A stretch of 64,000 nt of DNA from Pseudarthrobacter sulfonivorans (lineage in GTDB: Bacteria > Actinomycetota > Actinomycetes > Actinomycetales > Micrococcaceae), in contig NZ_CP013747.1 of assembly GCF_001484605.1 (NCBI RefSeq), positions 1-64,000 on the forward strand, in the 5' to 3' direction. The notes beneath the pieces are model-generated. The model worked only from the letters and a program-made list of their open reading frames with translations. It was not told the DNA's origin and did not search any database. Below are positions 43,331-52,328 of the stretch, piece by piece. The position numbers and the translations under genes were made by a program. The number at the start of each line of letters is the position of its first letter. Position 1 is the first letter of the stretch.

Positions 43331-43809
43331 TCGAGCCGACGAAACCCGATCTACGAATGATGCTCGAAGAAATCCGAGGCCAGGTTGCTGACCGGACGCT
43401 CGAACGCTTCGACCATGAGGACGCAAGGAGGATCGGATCAGCGGCCGCTGCCGTGGCAGAACGTGATCACTTGCCCATCGTGGTCGCAGTGTCCCGGGGA
43501 ACGCAGCGCGTATTCCACGCCGCGTTCGCCGGGACCACCGCCGAGCACGACGACTGGGTGCGCCGAAAGATCAATACCGCCCTCCGCCATGAAATTCCGA
43601 GTCTCGAATTCGTCCTTCGGCAAGAGCTCTCCGGCCAAACTCCCGACTGGCTCGACCAACGTAAATTCGCGATTGCCGGCGGAGCCGTGCCGATCATCGT
43701 CGCCGGAATCACGGTAGGCGCCATAGCGGTCTCCGGCCTGGTGGGATCCATTCGAGAGGACCACGACCTCGCCATGGATGCACTACGGGTAGCCGCCAAG
43801 CGACGCTGA
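43327..43809 (+). CDS. UPF0303/HbpS-like protein
   Basis: A 160-residue protein with the UPF0303 pattern: DARRIGSAAAAVAERDHLPI, WVRRKINTALRH, FAIAGGAVPIIVAGITVGAI and AVSGL. This fold is shared with HbpS/GlcG (DUF336). The biochemical role is unknown in bacteria. The start shares ATGA with the stop of the aldo/keto reductase, showing translation in the same operon. Confidence 0.85.
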   Translation: MIEPTKPDLRMMLEEIRGQVADRTLERFDHEDARRIGSAAAAVAERDHLPIVVAVSRGTQRVFHAAFAGTTAEHDDWVRRKINTALRHEIPSLEFVLRQELSGQTPDWLDQRKFAIAGGAVPIIVAGITVGAIAVSGLVGSIREDHDLAMDALRVAAKRR

Positions 43810-43895
43810 GCCGTGACATTCACGAAACGTGCGCACAGTCACCTAGGACGAACCAGTCCGATTCAATCTGTATTCAAACGCCACTTGAGGACACA

Positions 43896-44633
43896 ATGTC
43901 TTATTCCATCCAGCTGTACACGCTCTGGAACGCCATCCAGGACGACCTGCCCGGCACCATACGCAAAGTCGCGGAAATCGGCTTCACGCAGGTTGAACCA
44001 TACAACTTCGTGGCTACCGCCACGGAACTCGGCGCCGCGCTGAAAGAGAACGGCCTCACCGCCCCGTCCGGCCATGCACCCCTGCTCAGCCAGGACCAGG
44101 ACGAGATCTTCGCCGCTGCCAAGGAATTGGGCATCAGCACCGTCATCGACCCTTACCTTCCCGCCGAGCACTGGCAATCCGCCAGGGACATCCAGGCCAC
44201 AGCCTCGAGCCTCAACGCCGCAGCCAAGAAGGGCGCCGAATACGGCATCCGTGTCGGCTACCACAACCATGCGTGGGAACTCGAGTCCATTATCGAGGGT
44301 CGCACCGCACTGGAATACTTCGCCGACCTCCTCGACCCCGAACTGGTTCTGGAAGTCGACACCTACTGGGTCGCTGTCGGCGGCCAGGACCCGGTCGCGG
44401 TGCTGGAGCGCCTCGGCGACCGGGTCAAGTTCATCCACATCAAAGACGGACCCCTTACTGCGGACACCAAGAAGCAGCAACCTGCTGGGCAGGGCCAGAT
44501 CGCCGTATGGGATGTCATCGGCGCAGCTAAGGCCTTGGAGGTCGGCGTCGTTGAGTTTGACGACTATTCCGGCGATATTTTCGACGGCATCACCGAGTCG
44601 CTCGCCTTCCTTACGGCCGGCAGGGTCGCGTGA
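43896..44633 (+). CDS. Sugar phosphate isomerase/epimerase-family protein 1
   Basis: A 245-residue xylose-isomerase-like TIM barrel. Metal-ligand regions: FTQVEPYNF, VGYHNHAWELE, LVLEVDTYWV and KFIHIKDG. Family members include 3-keto-glycoside lyases/hydratases and 3-keto-sugar epimerases rather than sugar phosphate enzymes. Overlaps the next gene by four bases (GTGA). Together with 44630 and 45792 it makes a module like levoglucosan degradation or other 3-keto-sugar pathways, where one barrel eliminates and one hydrates. Confidence 0.88.
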   Translation: MSYSIQLYTLWNAIQDDLPGTIRKVAEIGFTQVEPYNFVATATELGAALKENGLTAPSGHAPLLSQDQDEIFAAAKELGISTVIDPYLPAEHWQSARDIQATASSLNAAAKKGAEYGIRVGYHNHAWELESIIEGRTALEYFADLLDPELVLEVDTYWVAVGGQDPVAVLERLGDRVKFIHIKDGPLTADTKKQQPAGQGQIAVWDVIGAAKALEVGVVEFDDYSGDIFDGITESLAFLTAGRVA

Positions 44634-45790
44634 GCCTGCCCGCTTCCTTGGGCGTCGCGATGATCGGCTATGCGTTTATGGGCAAGGCCCATTCCAACGC
44701 CTGGCGCAATGTGGCCAGCTTTTTCGATGTCCCGGTTTTTGAACAGAAGGTTCTGGTGGGCCGGGACCCCGCCGGAGTGGAGGAAGCTGCCGCGAAGTAC
44801 GGCTGGGCCGAGACTGCGACGGACTGGCGCACAGTCCTGGACCGCGATGACATCGACATCGTGGACATCTGCGCCCCGGGCTGGATGCACGCCGAGATCG
44901 CCATCGCTGCGCTCGCGGCAGGCAAGCATGTCCTGGTGGAGAAGCCACTCGCCAACACGCTTGCCGAAGCCGAGGCCATGACGGCGGCCGCCCAGGCAGC
45001 CCGGGCCAGGGGCGTGCAGTCGATGATCGGCTTCAATTACCGGCGGGTCCCCGCGTTGGCCCTGGCGAGGGAACTCATCGCGGAAGGCCGGCTGGGAACT
45101 GTCCGGCAGGTCCGGGCCGCCTATTTGCAGGACTGGCTGGCGGATGAAACGGCGCCCATGAGCTGGCGGCTGAACAAGGAAACCGCCGGTTCCGGGGCGC
45201 TCGGGGACATTGCCTCGCATGCCATCGACCAGGTCGTGTTCCTGCTCGGGGACCGGGTCACCGAGGTTTCCGGCCGCCTGCACACCTTCACCACGCGCCG
45301 CCCCGGGGCGGCGGGCATGGAGGACGTAACGGTCGACGACGCCGCCTGGGCCACACTGTCCCTCGCCTCCGGAGCAGTCGCCTCAGTTGACGTTTCGCGG
45401 GTCGCTACCGGCCAGAAGAACTCGCTGAAGCTGGAGATCTATGGGGATAAGGGCGCCATCCGGTTCGACCTGGAAAACCTCAACGAACTTCACTTCCTCG
45501 ATGCCACCGCACCCGCCCGCGAGCAGGGGTTCCGCCGGATCCTGGTCGGCGAGCCCGGGCACCCGTATCTTAAAGCCTGGTGGCCGCAAGGGCACATCAT
45601 CGGCTGGGAACACACCTTTACCCACGAAATCCGCGACCTCCTCACCGCCATCGGCACCGGAACCCCGCCGTCGCCGTCGTTCGAGGACGGCCTCGAGGTG
45701 CAGCGGATCCTGAACGCCATCGAAGAGTCCGCCGCAGCGAAAAGCTCCACCATCCCGCTGGCCCGCACCACCGCTTCTGAAGGAGCCTGA
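44630..45790 (+). CDS. Gfo/Idh/MocA dehydrogenase, levoglucosan-dehydrogenase-like
   Basis: A 386-residue NAD(P)-dependent sugar dehydrogenase. N-terminal GYAFMGKAHSNAWRNV Rossmann start, catalytic-region Lys in HVLVEKPLANTL, and the GFNYRRVPALALARELI, AYLQDWLADE, SWRLNKETAGSGALGDIASH segments. These closely follow the Pseudarthrobacter levoglucosan dehydrogenase, as I recall it. It would oxidise C3 of a pyranose or anhydrosugar. Start GTG 44630. Confidence 0.9.
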   Translation: MSLPASLGVAMIGYAFMGKAHSNAWRNVASFFDVPVFEQKVLVGRDPAGVEEAAAKYGWAETATDWRTVLDRDDIDIVDICAPGWMHAEIAIAALAAGKHVLVEKPLANTLAEAEAMTAAAQAARARGVQSMIGFNYRRVPALALARELIAEGRLGTVRQVRAAYLQDWLADETAPMSWRLNKETAGSGALGDIASHAIDQVVFLLGDRVTEVSGRLHTFTTRRPGAAGMEDVTVDDAAWATLSLASGAVASVDVSRVATGQKNSLKLEIYGDKGAIRFDLENLNELHFLDATAPAREQGFRRILVGEPGHPYLKAWWPQGHIIGWEHTFTHEIRDLLTAIGTGTPPSPSFEDGLEVQRILNAIEESAAAKSSTIPLARTTASEGA

Positions 45791-45791
45791 C

Positions 45792-46793
45792 ATGCCCCGC
45801 CCTTACACCCTGTTCACCGGCCAGTGGGCCGACCTCCCGTTCGAGGAAGTCGCACGTATGGCCTCCGGCTGGGGCTACGACGGCCTGGAAATCGCCGTCT
45901 CCGGGGACCACCTGGATGCCTGGCGCTGGGACGAACCCGGGTACGTCGAGTCCAAACTCGCCGTCCTGGAGAAGTACAACCTGAAGGTCTGGGCCATCTC
46001 CAACCACCTGAAGGGCCAGGCCGTGTGCGATGACCCCATCGACTTCCGGCACCAGGCGATCGTGGGCGCGAAGGTCTGGGGCGACGGGGACCCCGAGGGC
46101 GTCCGCCAACGCGCCGCCGAGGAAATGAAGCACACCGCCCGGCTCGCCAAAGCCCTGGGCGTGGAGACCGTCGTCGGGTTCACCGGCTCCTCCATCTGGC
46201 AGTACGTGGCCATGTTCCCGCCCGTCCCCGCCTCCGTGATCGAGGCCGGCTACCAGGACTTCGCGGACCGCTGGAACCCCATCCTGGACGTCTTCGATGA
46301 GTGCGGGGTCCGGTTCGCCCACGAAGTCCACCCCTCCGAAATCGCCTACGACTACTGGACCACCGTCCGCGCCCTCGAAGCGATCGGACACCGCGAAGCG
46401 TTCGGCCTGAACTGGGACCCGTCCCACTTCATGTGGCAGGGCATCGACCCCGTCTCGTTCATTTGGGACTTCAAGGACCGGATCTACCACGTGGACTGCA
46501 AGGACACCAAGCTCCGCCCCACCGGCCGGAACACCGTCATGGGCTCCCACCTGCCCTGGGGCGACCCCCGCCGGGGCTGGGACTTCGTCTCCGCCGGCCG
46601 CGGCGACGTCCCCTGGGAATCGTCCTTCCGCGCCCTCACCGCGATCGGCTACACCGGCCCCATCTCGGTCGAATGGGAAGACGCCGGCATGGACCGCCTC
46701 CACGGCGCCCCCGAAGCCCTCGCAGCCCTGAAAAAGTTCGACTTCCCCGCCTCGAACACCTCCTTCGACGCCGCCTTCAGCACGAACCCCTAG
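45792..46793 (+). CDS. Sugar phosphate isomerase/epimerase-family protein 2
   Basis: A 333-residue TIM barrel, larger than copy 1. Blocks: WGYDGLEIAVSGDHLDAW, VVGFTGSSIWQ, CGVRFAHEVHPSEIAYDY, GLNWDPSHFMWQGID, IYHVDCKDTKL and GPISVEWEDAGMD supply the metal-binding Glu, Asp, His and Glu. It starts one base after the Gfo/Idh stop. In levoglucosan and 3-keto-glycoside pathways a pair of such proteins carries out elimination and hydration; which does which cannot be read here. Confidence 0.9.
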   Translation: MPRPYTLFTGQWADLPFEEVARMASGWGYDGLEIAVSGDHLDAWRWDEPGYVESKLAVLEKYNLKVWAISNHLKGQAVCDDPIDFRHQAIVGAKVWGDGDPEGVRQRAAEEMKHTARLAKALGVETVVGFTGSSIWQYVAMFPPVPASVIEAGYQDFADRWNPILDVFDECGVRFAHEVHPSEIAYDYWTTVRALEAIGHREAFGLNWDPSHFMWQGIDPVSFIWDFKDRIYHVDCKDTKLRPTGRNTVMGSHLPWGDPRRGWDFVSAGRGDVPWESSFRALTAIGYTGPISVEWEDAGMDRLHGAPEALAALKKFDFPASNTSFDAAFSTNP

Positions 46794-46874
46794 AAAGCCC
46801 CTCCGCTAATCTGCAGAGCAACAGAATTCCGACGTCGGGACTCGCCCGTCGGCCCGATCAATGGACCTTTCGCA

Positions 46875-47042
46875 TTGCAAAACATAAGGTCCACGGAACA
46901 GGCATTTGACCGTCGGGTCGCTATCGTTACGGGCGCTGCGCGCGGGATCGGTCAGTCCGTAGCCCAGTGCTTGGCGCTCTGCGGTGCCAGCGTCGTCGGG
47001 ATCCTGAATTTGTGTTCTAGCTTGTTGCCATTCATAGGCTAG
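46875..47042 (+). pseudogene. SDR N-terminal remnant
   Basis: A 55-codon frame contains [20 protein letters not shown] followed by LCGASVVGI, the first beta-alpha-beta of a short-chain dehydrogenase with its TGxxxGIG loop. It runs into unrelated sequence and stops. The rest of the gene (about 200 residues) is absent. Confidence 0.6.
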
Positions 47043-47101
47043 GGCCGAGCGCAGGATATGCACCGGCGGTCTTGCACATGCGGCCCGGGAGCAACCAGGC
47101 T

Positions 47102-48139
47102 TCATGAGGGAGCCCCGGCGGCGATCTGACGCCGGGCCTCGTCGATCGTGGCCATTATCGAAATCATTTCGTTGTGCGGGTGCAGCGGCGACTCGGTCCG
47201 CCCTTCCGCCACGTAGGAGGCGAACGCCGTCGCCTGGTATCCCAGGCCCTCGTGCAATGTCTTAAATGTCTCATCACGCCATGTCACGCTTTCCTCAGAG
47301 CCAAACGAACCAATCGTGAGAGTCACAGCCGAAGGTCCGCAGAACGGGCTTGCCAGCTCGATCCGCCCGGCCGTTCCCATAATCGACGCAACAACGGGCG
47401 TGGAGGTGACGAGCGAAGTCGACGCAAGTGCCGTCGCTCCGCTCGCCGAGGTCAACAGAAGGTCGGCACGTGCATCCACCCCGTTCGGCCCGAGCTCGCC
47501 GGAGGCGCAGATGGAGGTTGGCGAGCCGAGGATCGACGAAGCAAATGAAATTGGGTAGATGCCGGCGTCAAGGAGCGCCCCTCCCCCGAGCTCGGCGTTC
47601 CACAGGCGGTGGCTGGCGTCGAAGGGCATTATGAACCCGAAATCCGCGCGGACCAGCTTTACTTCGCCAATTGCCCCGGCGGCCAGAAGTTGTCGGACGA
47701 TGTCGGATTGGGGCAAGTATCGCGTCCACATTGCCTCCATCACAAGCACACCAGCAGCATGCCCGGCGCGAGTGATGGCGTGCGTCTCGTTCGCCGTCAT
47801 CGCGACAGGCTTCTCGATCAGCACATGTTTTCCGGCCTGGATGGCCTCAAGAGCCAAGTCATGGTGCATCGGGTGCGGAGTTGCGATATAGACAACGTCA
47901 ACGGTGGGGTCTGCGATTAGCGCAGACGGGCTTATGTGTACCTTCGGAATGCCGTGCTCCGCAGCAAACACATGGGTTTTCGCGGCGTCACGGGCAGCAA
48001 CCGCGACCGCCCGCTGCCCCGTGTGGGCATGAAGTGCGTTTACAAAGCGTGCAGCGATCCCCGTTCCCAGTACGCCCCAGCGGAGGGAAGGGACGGAGTC
48101 CGCGAGGATAGTCCTGGGAACCGGCAAAGTAATCGACAC
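47102..48139 (-). CDS. Gfo/Idh/MocA family oxidoreductase 2
   Basis: A 345-residue protein: RWGVLGTGIAARFVNALHAH, DVVYIATPHPMHHDLAL, GKHVLIEKPVAMTANE, EAMWTRYLPQ and GGGALLDAGIYPISFASSI. This is the Gfo/Idh subgroup of trans-1,2-dihydrobenzene-1,2-diol/D-xylose dehydrogenase-like enzymes. It could be the final 3-keto-sugar reductase of the module, as in levoglucosan pathways. The frame is open for 31 codons upstream, but GAGAAGG before GTG 48139 fits the start. A copy of the ROK-type element lies 186 bases upstream. Confidence 0.88.
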   Translation of the reverse strand: MSITLPVPRTILADSVPSLRWGVLGTGIAARFVNALHAHTGQRAVAVAARDAAKTHVFAAEHGIPKVHISPSALIADPTVDVVYIATPHPMHHDLALEAIQAGKHVLIEKPVAMTANETHAITRAGHAAGVLVMEAMWTRYLPQSDIVRQLLAAGAIGEVKLVRADFGFIMPFDASHRLWNAELGGGALLDAGIYPISFASSILGSPTSICASGELGPNGVDARADLLLTSASGATALASTSLVTSTPVVASIMGTAGRIELASPFCGPSAVTLTIGSFGSEESVTWRDETFKTLHEGLGYQATAFASYVAEGRTESPLHPHNEMISIMATIDEARRQIAAGAPS

Positions 48140-48324
48140 TTGAAACCTTCTCGATGGGTGGAGGAGATGCTGGAACTGCGAGCTCGTGGCCGGGGTGAGC
48201 GACAACCACGGCGGCACGGTTGCGGGCCTCACGATGTGGCGCCGACGGTCCTCAGCGCTTCATGGCAATGTCGTGTCCTCCCGGATGAATAGCGGCATCT
48301 CCAGAAGGATATGAAAAATCACCA

Positions 48325-48349
48325 CTTAGCAATATATAGTTAAGAAAGT
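48325..48349 (-). promoter_or_regulatory. Candidate ROK operator, site 2
   Basis: On the minus strand ACTTTCTTAAC, TATA, TATTGC, T, AAG; 21 of 25 positions match 37779-37803. The rest of 48140-48574 has no recognised gene. Confidence 0.5.
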
Positions 48350-48574
48350 CCCGGACTGACGGTCAATTACGATCCGGCTGGCCATGAGCTTCGGGCTTTG
48401 CATCCACAAAGTGATCCCGACGCAACGGCACCGAGTAGGGCGCCGATCATTGAGTGTCAACGGATGACTGCACCGTGCAGATCCCGACCCTGGTGGCAGG
48501 AGGGGCGGTCTCGGCGGGCCTGCACCATTGTCGCCTCCAGCACGTGCCGGTCGCGGAGGGCGACGGCGTTGAGT

Positions 48575-49609
<1,035 letters not shown>

Positions 49610-49813
49610 TCAAGTTCCATAAGTGTTCCGGACGAAGATCTATGCTGCACGGTTGGACGGCGTCACGGCCATCTTCTCCATCCCGCTTCGGATCCCCGAC
49701 TCTACCGACAGCCGAGAGGGAACCTTCCCTCCGGCCCGCTGGACACATGCCCAATTCTCCTTGTGCGCCTTTACTAGCGTCGACCGCACGGTGAAGCTCT
49801 GATTGCATCGTCC

Positions 49814-50749
49814 TCACAGTCCGTACCGGCGGATTCTCTCGTAAAGCGTTCCGCGCGAGATTCGTAGTCGCTCTGCGGCGTCCGATTTGTTCCCAAAGCA
49901 CTCACGCAGCACAGACGCAATAACCTCCCGCTCTGCCCGTTCAAGCTGTCCTAGTGCCGGCGGAATTACTACCCTCGGAGCGGCTGAACCCCTTGCGACC
50001 GAACGTGCAAGGCCTGCGAGATCAAGTCTGCTCAGTACTAACGAGCAACCCTCCGTAGTCTGCGGCGGCATCACAGGGACAATTTGCGCTCGAATGCCCA
50101 TCGGTAGGACGAATTCCCTAGTAAACGGTCCGGCCTCCTCGACAAAGCTCCACAACTGCTCTCGGTCAAGTGATAATCCGCCAAGACCGTCTTCGGCGAT
50201 CATCGTGCGGCGGTCCAGGGTAATGACGGCCGCTCCTGTACCCGCCTTGACCCGCAAGTGGGCATCGAGGAGCCGCTGGTGGCGGGCGCACGAGAGACGC
50301 GTCAGGGAGTCCTCTATCCCACTCAGCATCATATTGAGTGCAACCTTTAGATGCGGGCTAGGTTCGCCAGCAAGTGACGTGACATTTACGGCGCCAAGCA
50401 ACTTTCGAGTGATGGGATGCAGGACTGGACTCGCCGCACAAACAAGCTTGTGCATGCGCTCATCCAGGTGGTCAGTTCCATGGACGACTGCGGGGGCACG
50501 TGTCGCAAGCGCGACGCCCACTCCATTCTTGCCCGCAGAACGCTGGGCCAAGTCGGCACCCTCGCTGACATCTGCCCGCGCAAGATGCCGGCGGAGGCTC
50601 GGTGCCGCCGCCCAGTCGTAAGTCACCTTTCCATTGGCGTCCGTGATGGCGAGCCAAGTCGTTGTCCCTTCGAGGGCCGCTTCCGTTGAGGTGAGCGCTC
50701 TTCGCGCGACGCTGAAGAGAGTCGCTTGCTCCTCAATGGAATTCGACAT
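49814..50749 (-). CDS. GAF-Fis regulator (AcoR-like, without AAA+ domain)
   Basis: About 311 residues. The N-terminal part is GAF-like with GKNGVGVALATRAPAVVHGTDH and LHPITRKLLGAVNVTSLA, as in AcoR-type activators. The C-terminus is a Fis-type HTH: LERAEREVIASVLRECFGNK then SDAAERLRISRGTLYERIRR. The sigma-54-contacting AAA+ domain is missing, normal for actinobacteria. Start taken at ATG 50749 behind GAAGGAA. It lies downstream of the butanediol-dehydrogenase-like gene on the same strand and probably controls the alcohol/ketone genes. Confidence 0.85.
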   Translation of the reverse strand: MSNSIEEQATLFSVARRALTSTEAALEGTTTWLAITDANGKVTYDWAAAPSLRRHLARADVSEGADLAQRSAGKNGVGVALATRAPAVVHGTDHLDERMHKLVCAASPVLHPITRKLLGAVNVTSLAGEPSPHLKVALNMMLSGIEDSLTRLSCARHQRLLDAHLRVKAGTGAAVITLDRRTMIAEDGLGGLSLDREQLWSFVEEAGPFTREFVLPMGIRAQIVPVMPPQTTEGCSLVLSRLDLAGLARSVARGSAAPRVVIPPALGQLERAEREVIASVLRECFGNKSDAAERLRISRGTLYERIRRYGL

Positions 50750-50937
50750 CTTGGTGTTCCTTCGCGTCATTGCGTTGATGGATCATCCCGCTCGGCGGGC
50801 TGTTGCAGGTGCACGGAATCGATCTGTTCCGGTCGATTTAGTTCGAATCGGAGTCCTGTTAGTCGGGCTTTCCAGCGGAACCATGGCCCTAAGTTGAAGT
50901 CCTCTGCACTGAGAAGCAGGGTAAGGCCGCGACTGGC

Positions 50938-51034
50938 GAGTCCTGCGCCTTTACGGCGCAGGACTCGTTAGGACTCATCGGAATTCCGGGGACAGCCGAA
51001 GGCTGGACTTGCATATGCAAAGCCAGCCTTCGGC
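50938..51034 (-). terminator. Two tandem hairpins downstream of the alcohol dehydrogenase gene
   Basis: GAGTCCTGCGCC-TTTAC-GGCGCAGGACTC (50938-50966, 12-bp perfect stem) and GCCGAAGGCTGG with CCAGCCTTCGGC (50995-51034, 12 bp, palindromic loop). They lie in the 318-base gap between the two minus-strand genes. Confidence 0.7.
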
Positions 51035-51067
51035 GCAGTCAGCCACGCTACAAGCGATCTGGGGAGA

Positions 51068-52117
51068 CTACGTTGTGGGGTCCACCAGCAGCTTCATTTT
51101 TTGGCCGGCACGGAGCTGTTCGAATCCCTTTTCGACCACGCCGCTGAGGGGAACGTCCTCCACCCATCCGGTGGTATTGTAGTGGCCTTTTGCCATGAGG
51201 TCGATGACTGCGGAGTAGTCGGCTGCGGTGTAGCAGATGGTGCCTTGGATGCGTCGTTCGCGGAGCACGAGGTTGATGAGGGGTGTGGGGAGGGGTTTTT
51301 CGTAGATTGCGACGCTGATCAGGGGGCGGCGTTCGCCGAGGCATTCGAGGGCTGATTGGACTGCGGGGGCTACGCCGGCGGCGTCGAATGCGGCGTCGAC
51401 TCCGTTGCCGTTGGTCCGGTCGGCGATGAGGGCGGTCACGTCCTGTTTGGTCGGGTCCAGGGTGCGTGCGCCGAGTGCCTCGATGGACCTGCGGCGGGTC
51501 TCGGATGGTTCAACCACGTCGATTTCGGTCAGGCCCATCCCACGCAGCGCGAACCAGAGGCCGATGCCGATGGGTCCTGCGCCGTAGATTAAGGCCCTGC
51601 TTTGATCGTTGACTTCACCGAGCGTGGCCGCGTGGTAGGCGACGGACATCGGTTCGACCAATGCTCCCATCTCCAGCGAGACGTTATCGGGGAGTTTATG
51701 GACCTGGTTGCTGGGCACGACCGTGTATTCCGCCATCCCGCCGTCGGCCATGAGGCCGTGGAAGCCGATCACATTGCATAGATTGTAGTGGCCGGTCCTG
51801 CACGGTCGGCACTCACCACAGCGATATATGGGCTCGATGGTGACGCGGTCGCCCTCGCGAATATCCGTGACGTTTGGGCCGATCTCGGTGACTACACCAG
51901 AGAATTCATGGCCCAGCGTCAGGGGCATGCATTGTCCTGTGAGCGGGTGAGGGTCCGTGGGCGGTATGAAGATCGGCCCGTCGTAGTATTCGTGGAGGTC
52001 GGTGCCGCAGATTCCGTTGCGGCTGACTTTGATCTTCACCTGGCCTTCGCCTGGGGTTGGTTCCGGTACGTCTTCGATTTCAAGTTTGTTTTTGCCGTAA
52101 TAGACTGCTGCGCGCAT
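51068..52117 (-). CDS. Zinc alcohol dehydrogenase, 2,3-butanediol-dehydrogenase-like
   Basis: A 349-residue medium-chain dehydrogenase. Catalytic zinc ligands are in NGICGTDLHEYY (Cys) and LGHEFSG (His-Glu), structural zinc cysteines in YRCGECRPCRTGHYNLC, and the NAD loop is YGAGPIGIGLW. This is the pattern of (R,R)-butanediol dehydrogenases. It would oxidise butanediol/acetoin or another secondary alcohol to a ketone, which would feed the Baeyer-Villiger enzyme upstream. ATG 52117 with AGGAGACTCC upstream. Confidence 0.9.
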   Translation of the reverse strand: MRAAVYYGKNKLEIEDVPEPTPGEGQVKIKVSRNGICGTDLHEYYDGPIFIPPTDPHPLTGQCMPLTLGHEFSGVVTEIGPNVTDIREGDRVTIEPIYRCGECRPCRTGHYNLCNVIGFHGLMADGGMAEYTVVPSNQVHKLPDNVSLEMGALVEPMSVAYHAATLGEVNDQSRALIYGAGPIGIGLWFALRGMGLTEIDVVEPSETRRRSIEALGARTLDPTKQDVTALIADRTNGNGVDAAFDAAGVAPAVQSALECLGERRPLISVAIYEKPLPTPLINLVLRERRIQGTICYTAADYSAVIDLMAKGHYNTTGWVEDVPLSGVVEKGFEQLRAGQKMKLLVDPTT

Positions 52118-52143
52118 GGAGTCTCCTAGTGTTGTGTCGGGTC

Positions 52144-52245
52144 TCAGATGATGCGGATGAGTTTCTTGTTCGCGAACTCGTTTAGTCCGAATTTGGCGAG
52201 TTCGCGGCCTATTCGCCCTACGGGCTCGGCAGCGCGGTCTTCACC
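52144..52245 (-). pseudogene. Aldehyde dehydrogenase C-terminal remnant
   Basis: The last ~30 codons of an aldehyde dehydrogenase remain: GRELAKFGLNEFANKKLIRI is the usual SSADH/ALDH-type end. Upstream of this the homology stops; the bulk of the gene (over 450 residues) is absent. Confidence 0.55.
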
Positions 52246-52269
52246 GACCACGAGCAGCCGGCCGCCTGC

Positions 52270-52310
52270 GGCCCGGGAAGGATGGCTTGGCGGGCTGTCC
52301 TTCCCGGGCC
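52270..52310 (-). terminator. Terminator after the Baeyer-Villiger monooxygenase gene
   Basis: GGCCCGGGAAGGA pairs with TCCTTCCCGGGCC (13 bp) around a 15-base loop, 19 bases after the stop codon on the minus strand. Confidence 0.75.
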
Positions 52311-52328
52311 CGGCGGTGGTGGTGCTGA

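Noticed and set aside
48400..48574. A minus-strand piece ([20 protein letters not shown]) resembling the end of a GntR FCD domain.
   Set aside because: Too short and isolated to support a gene or a named remnant.
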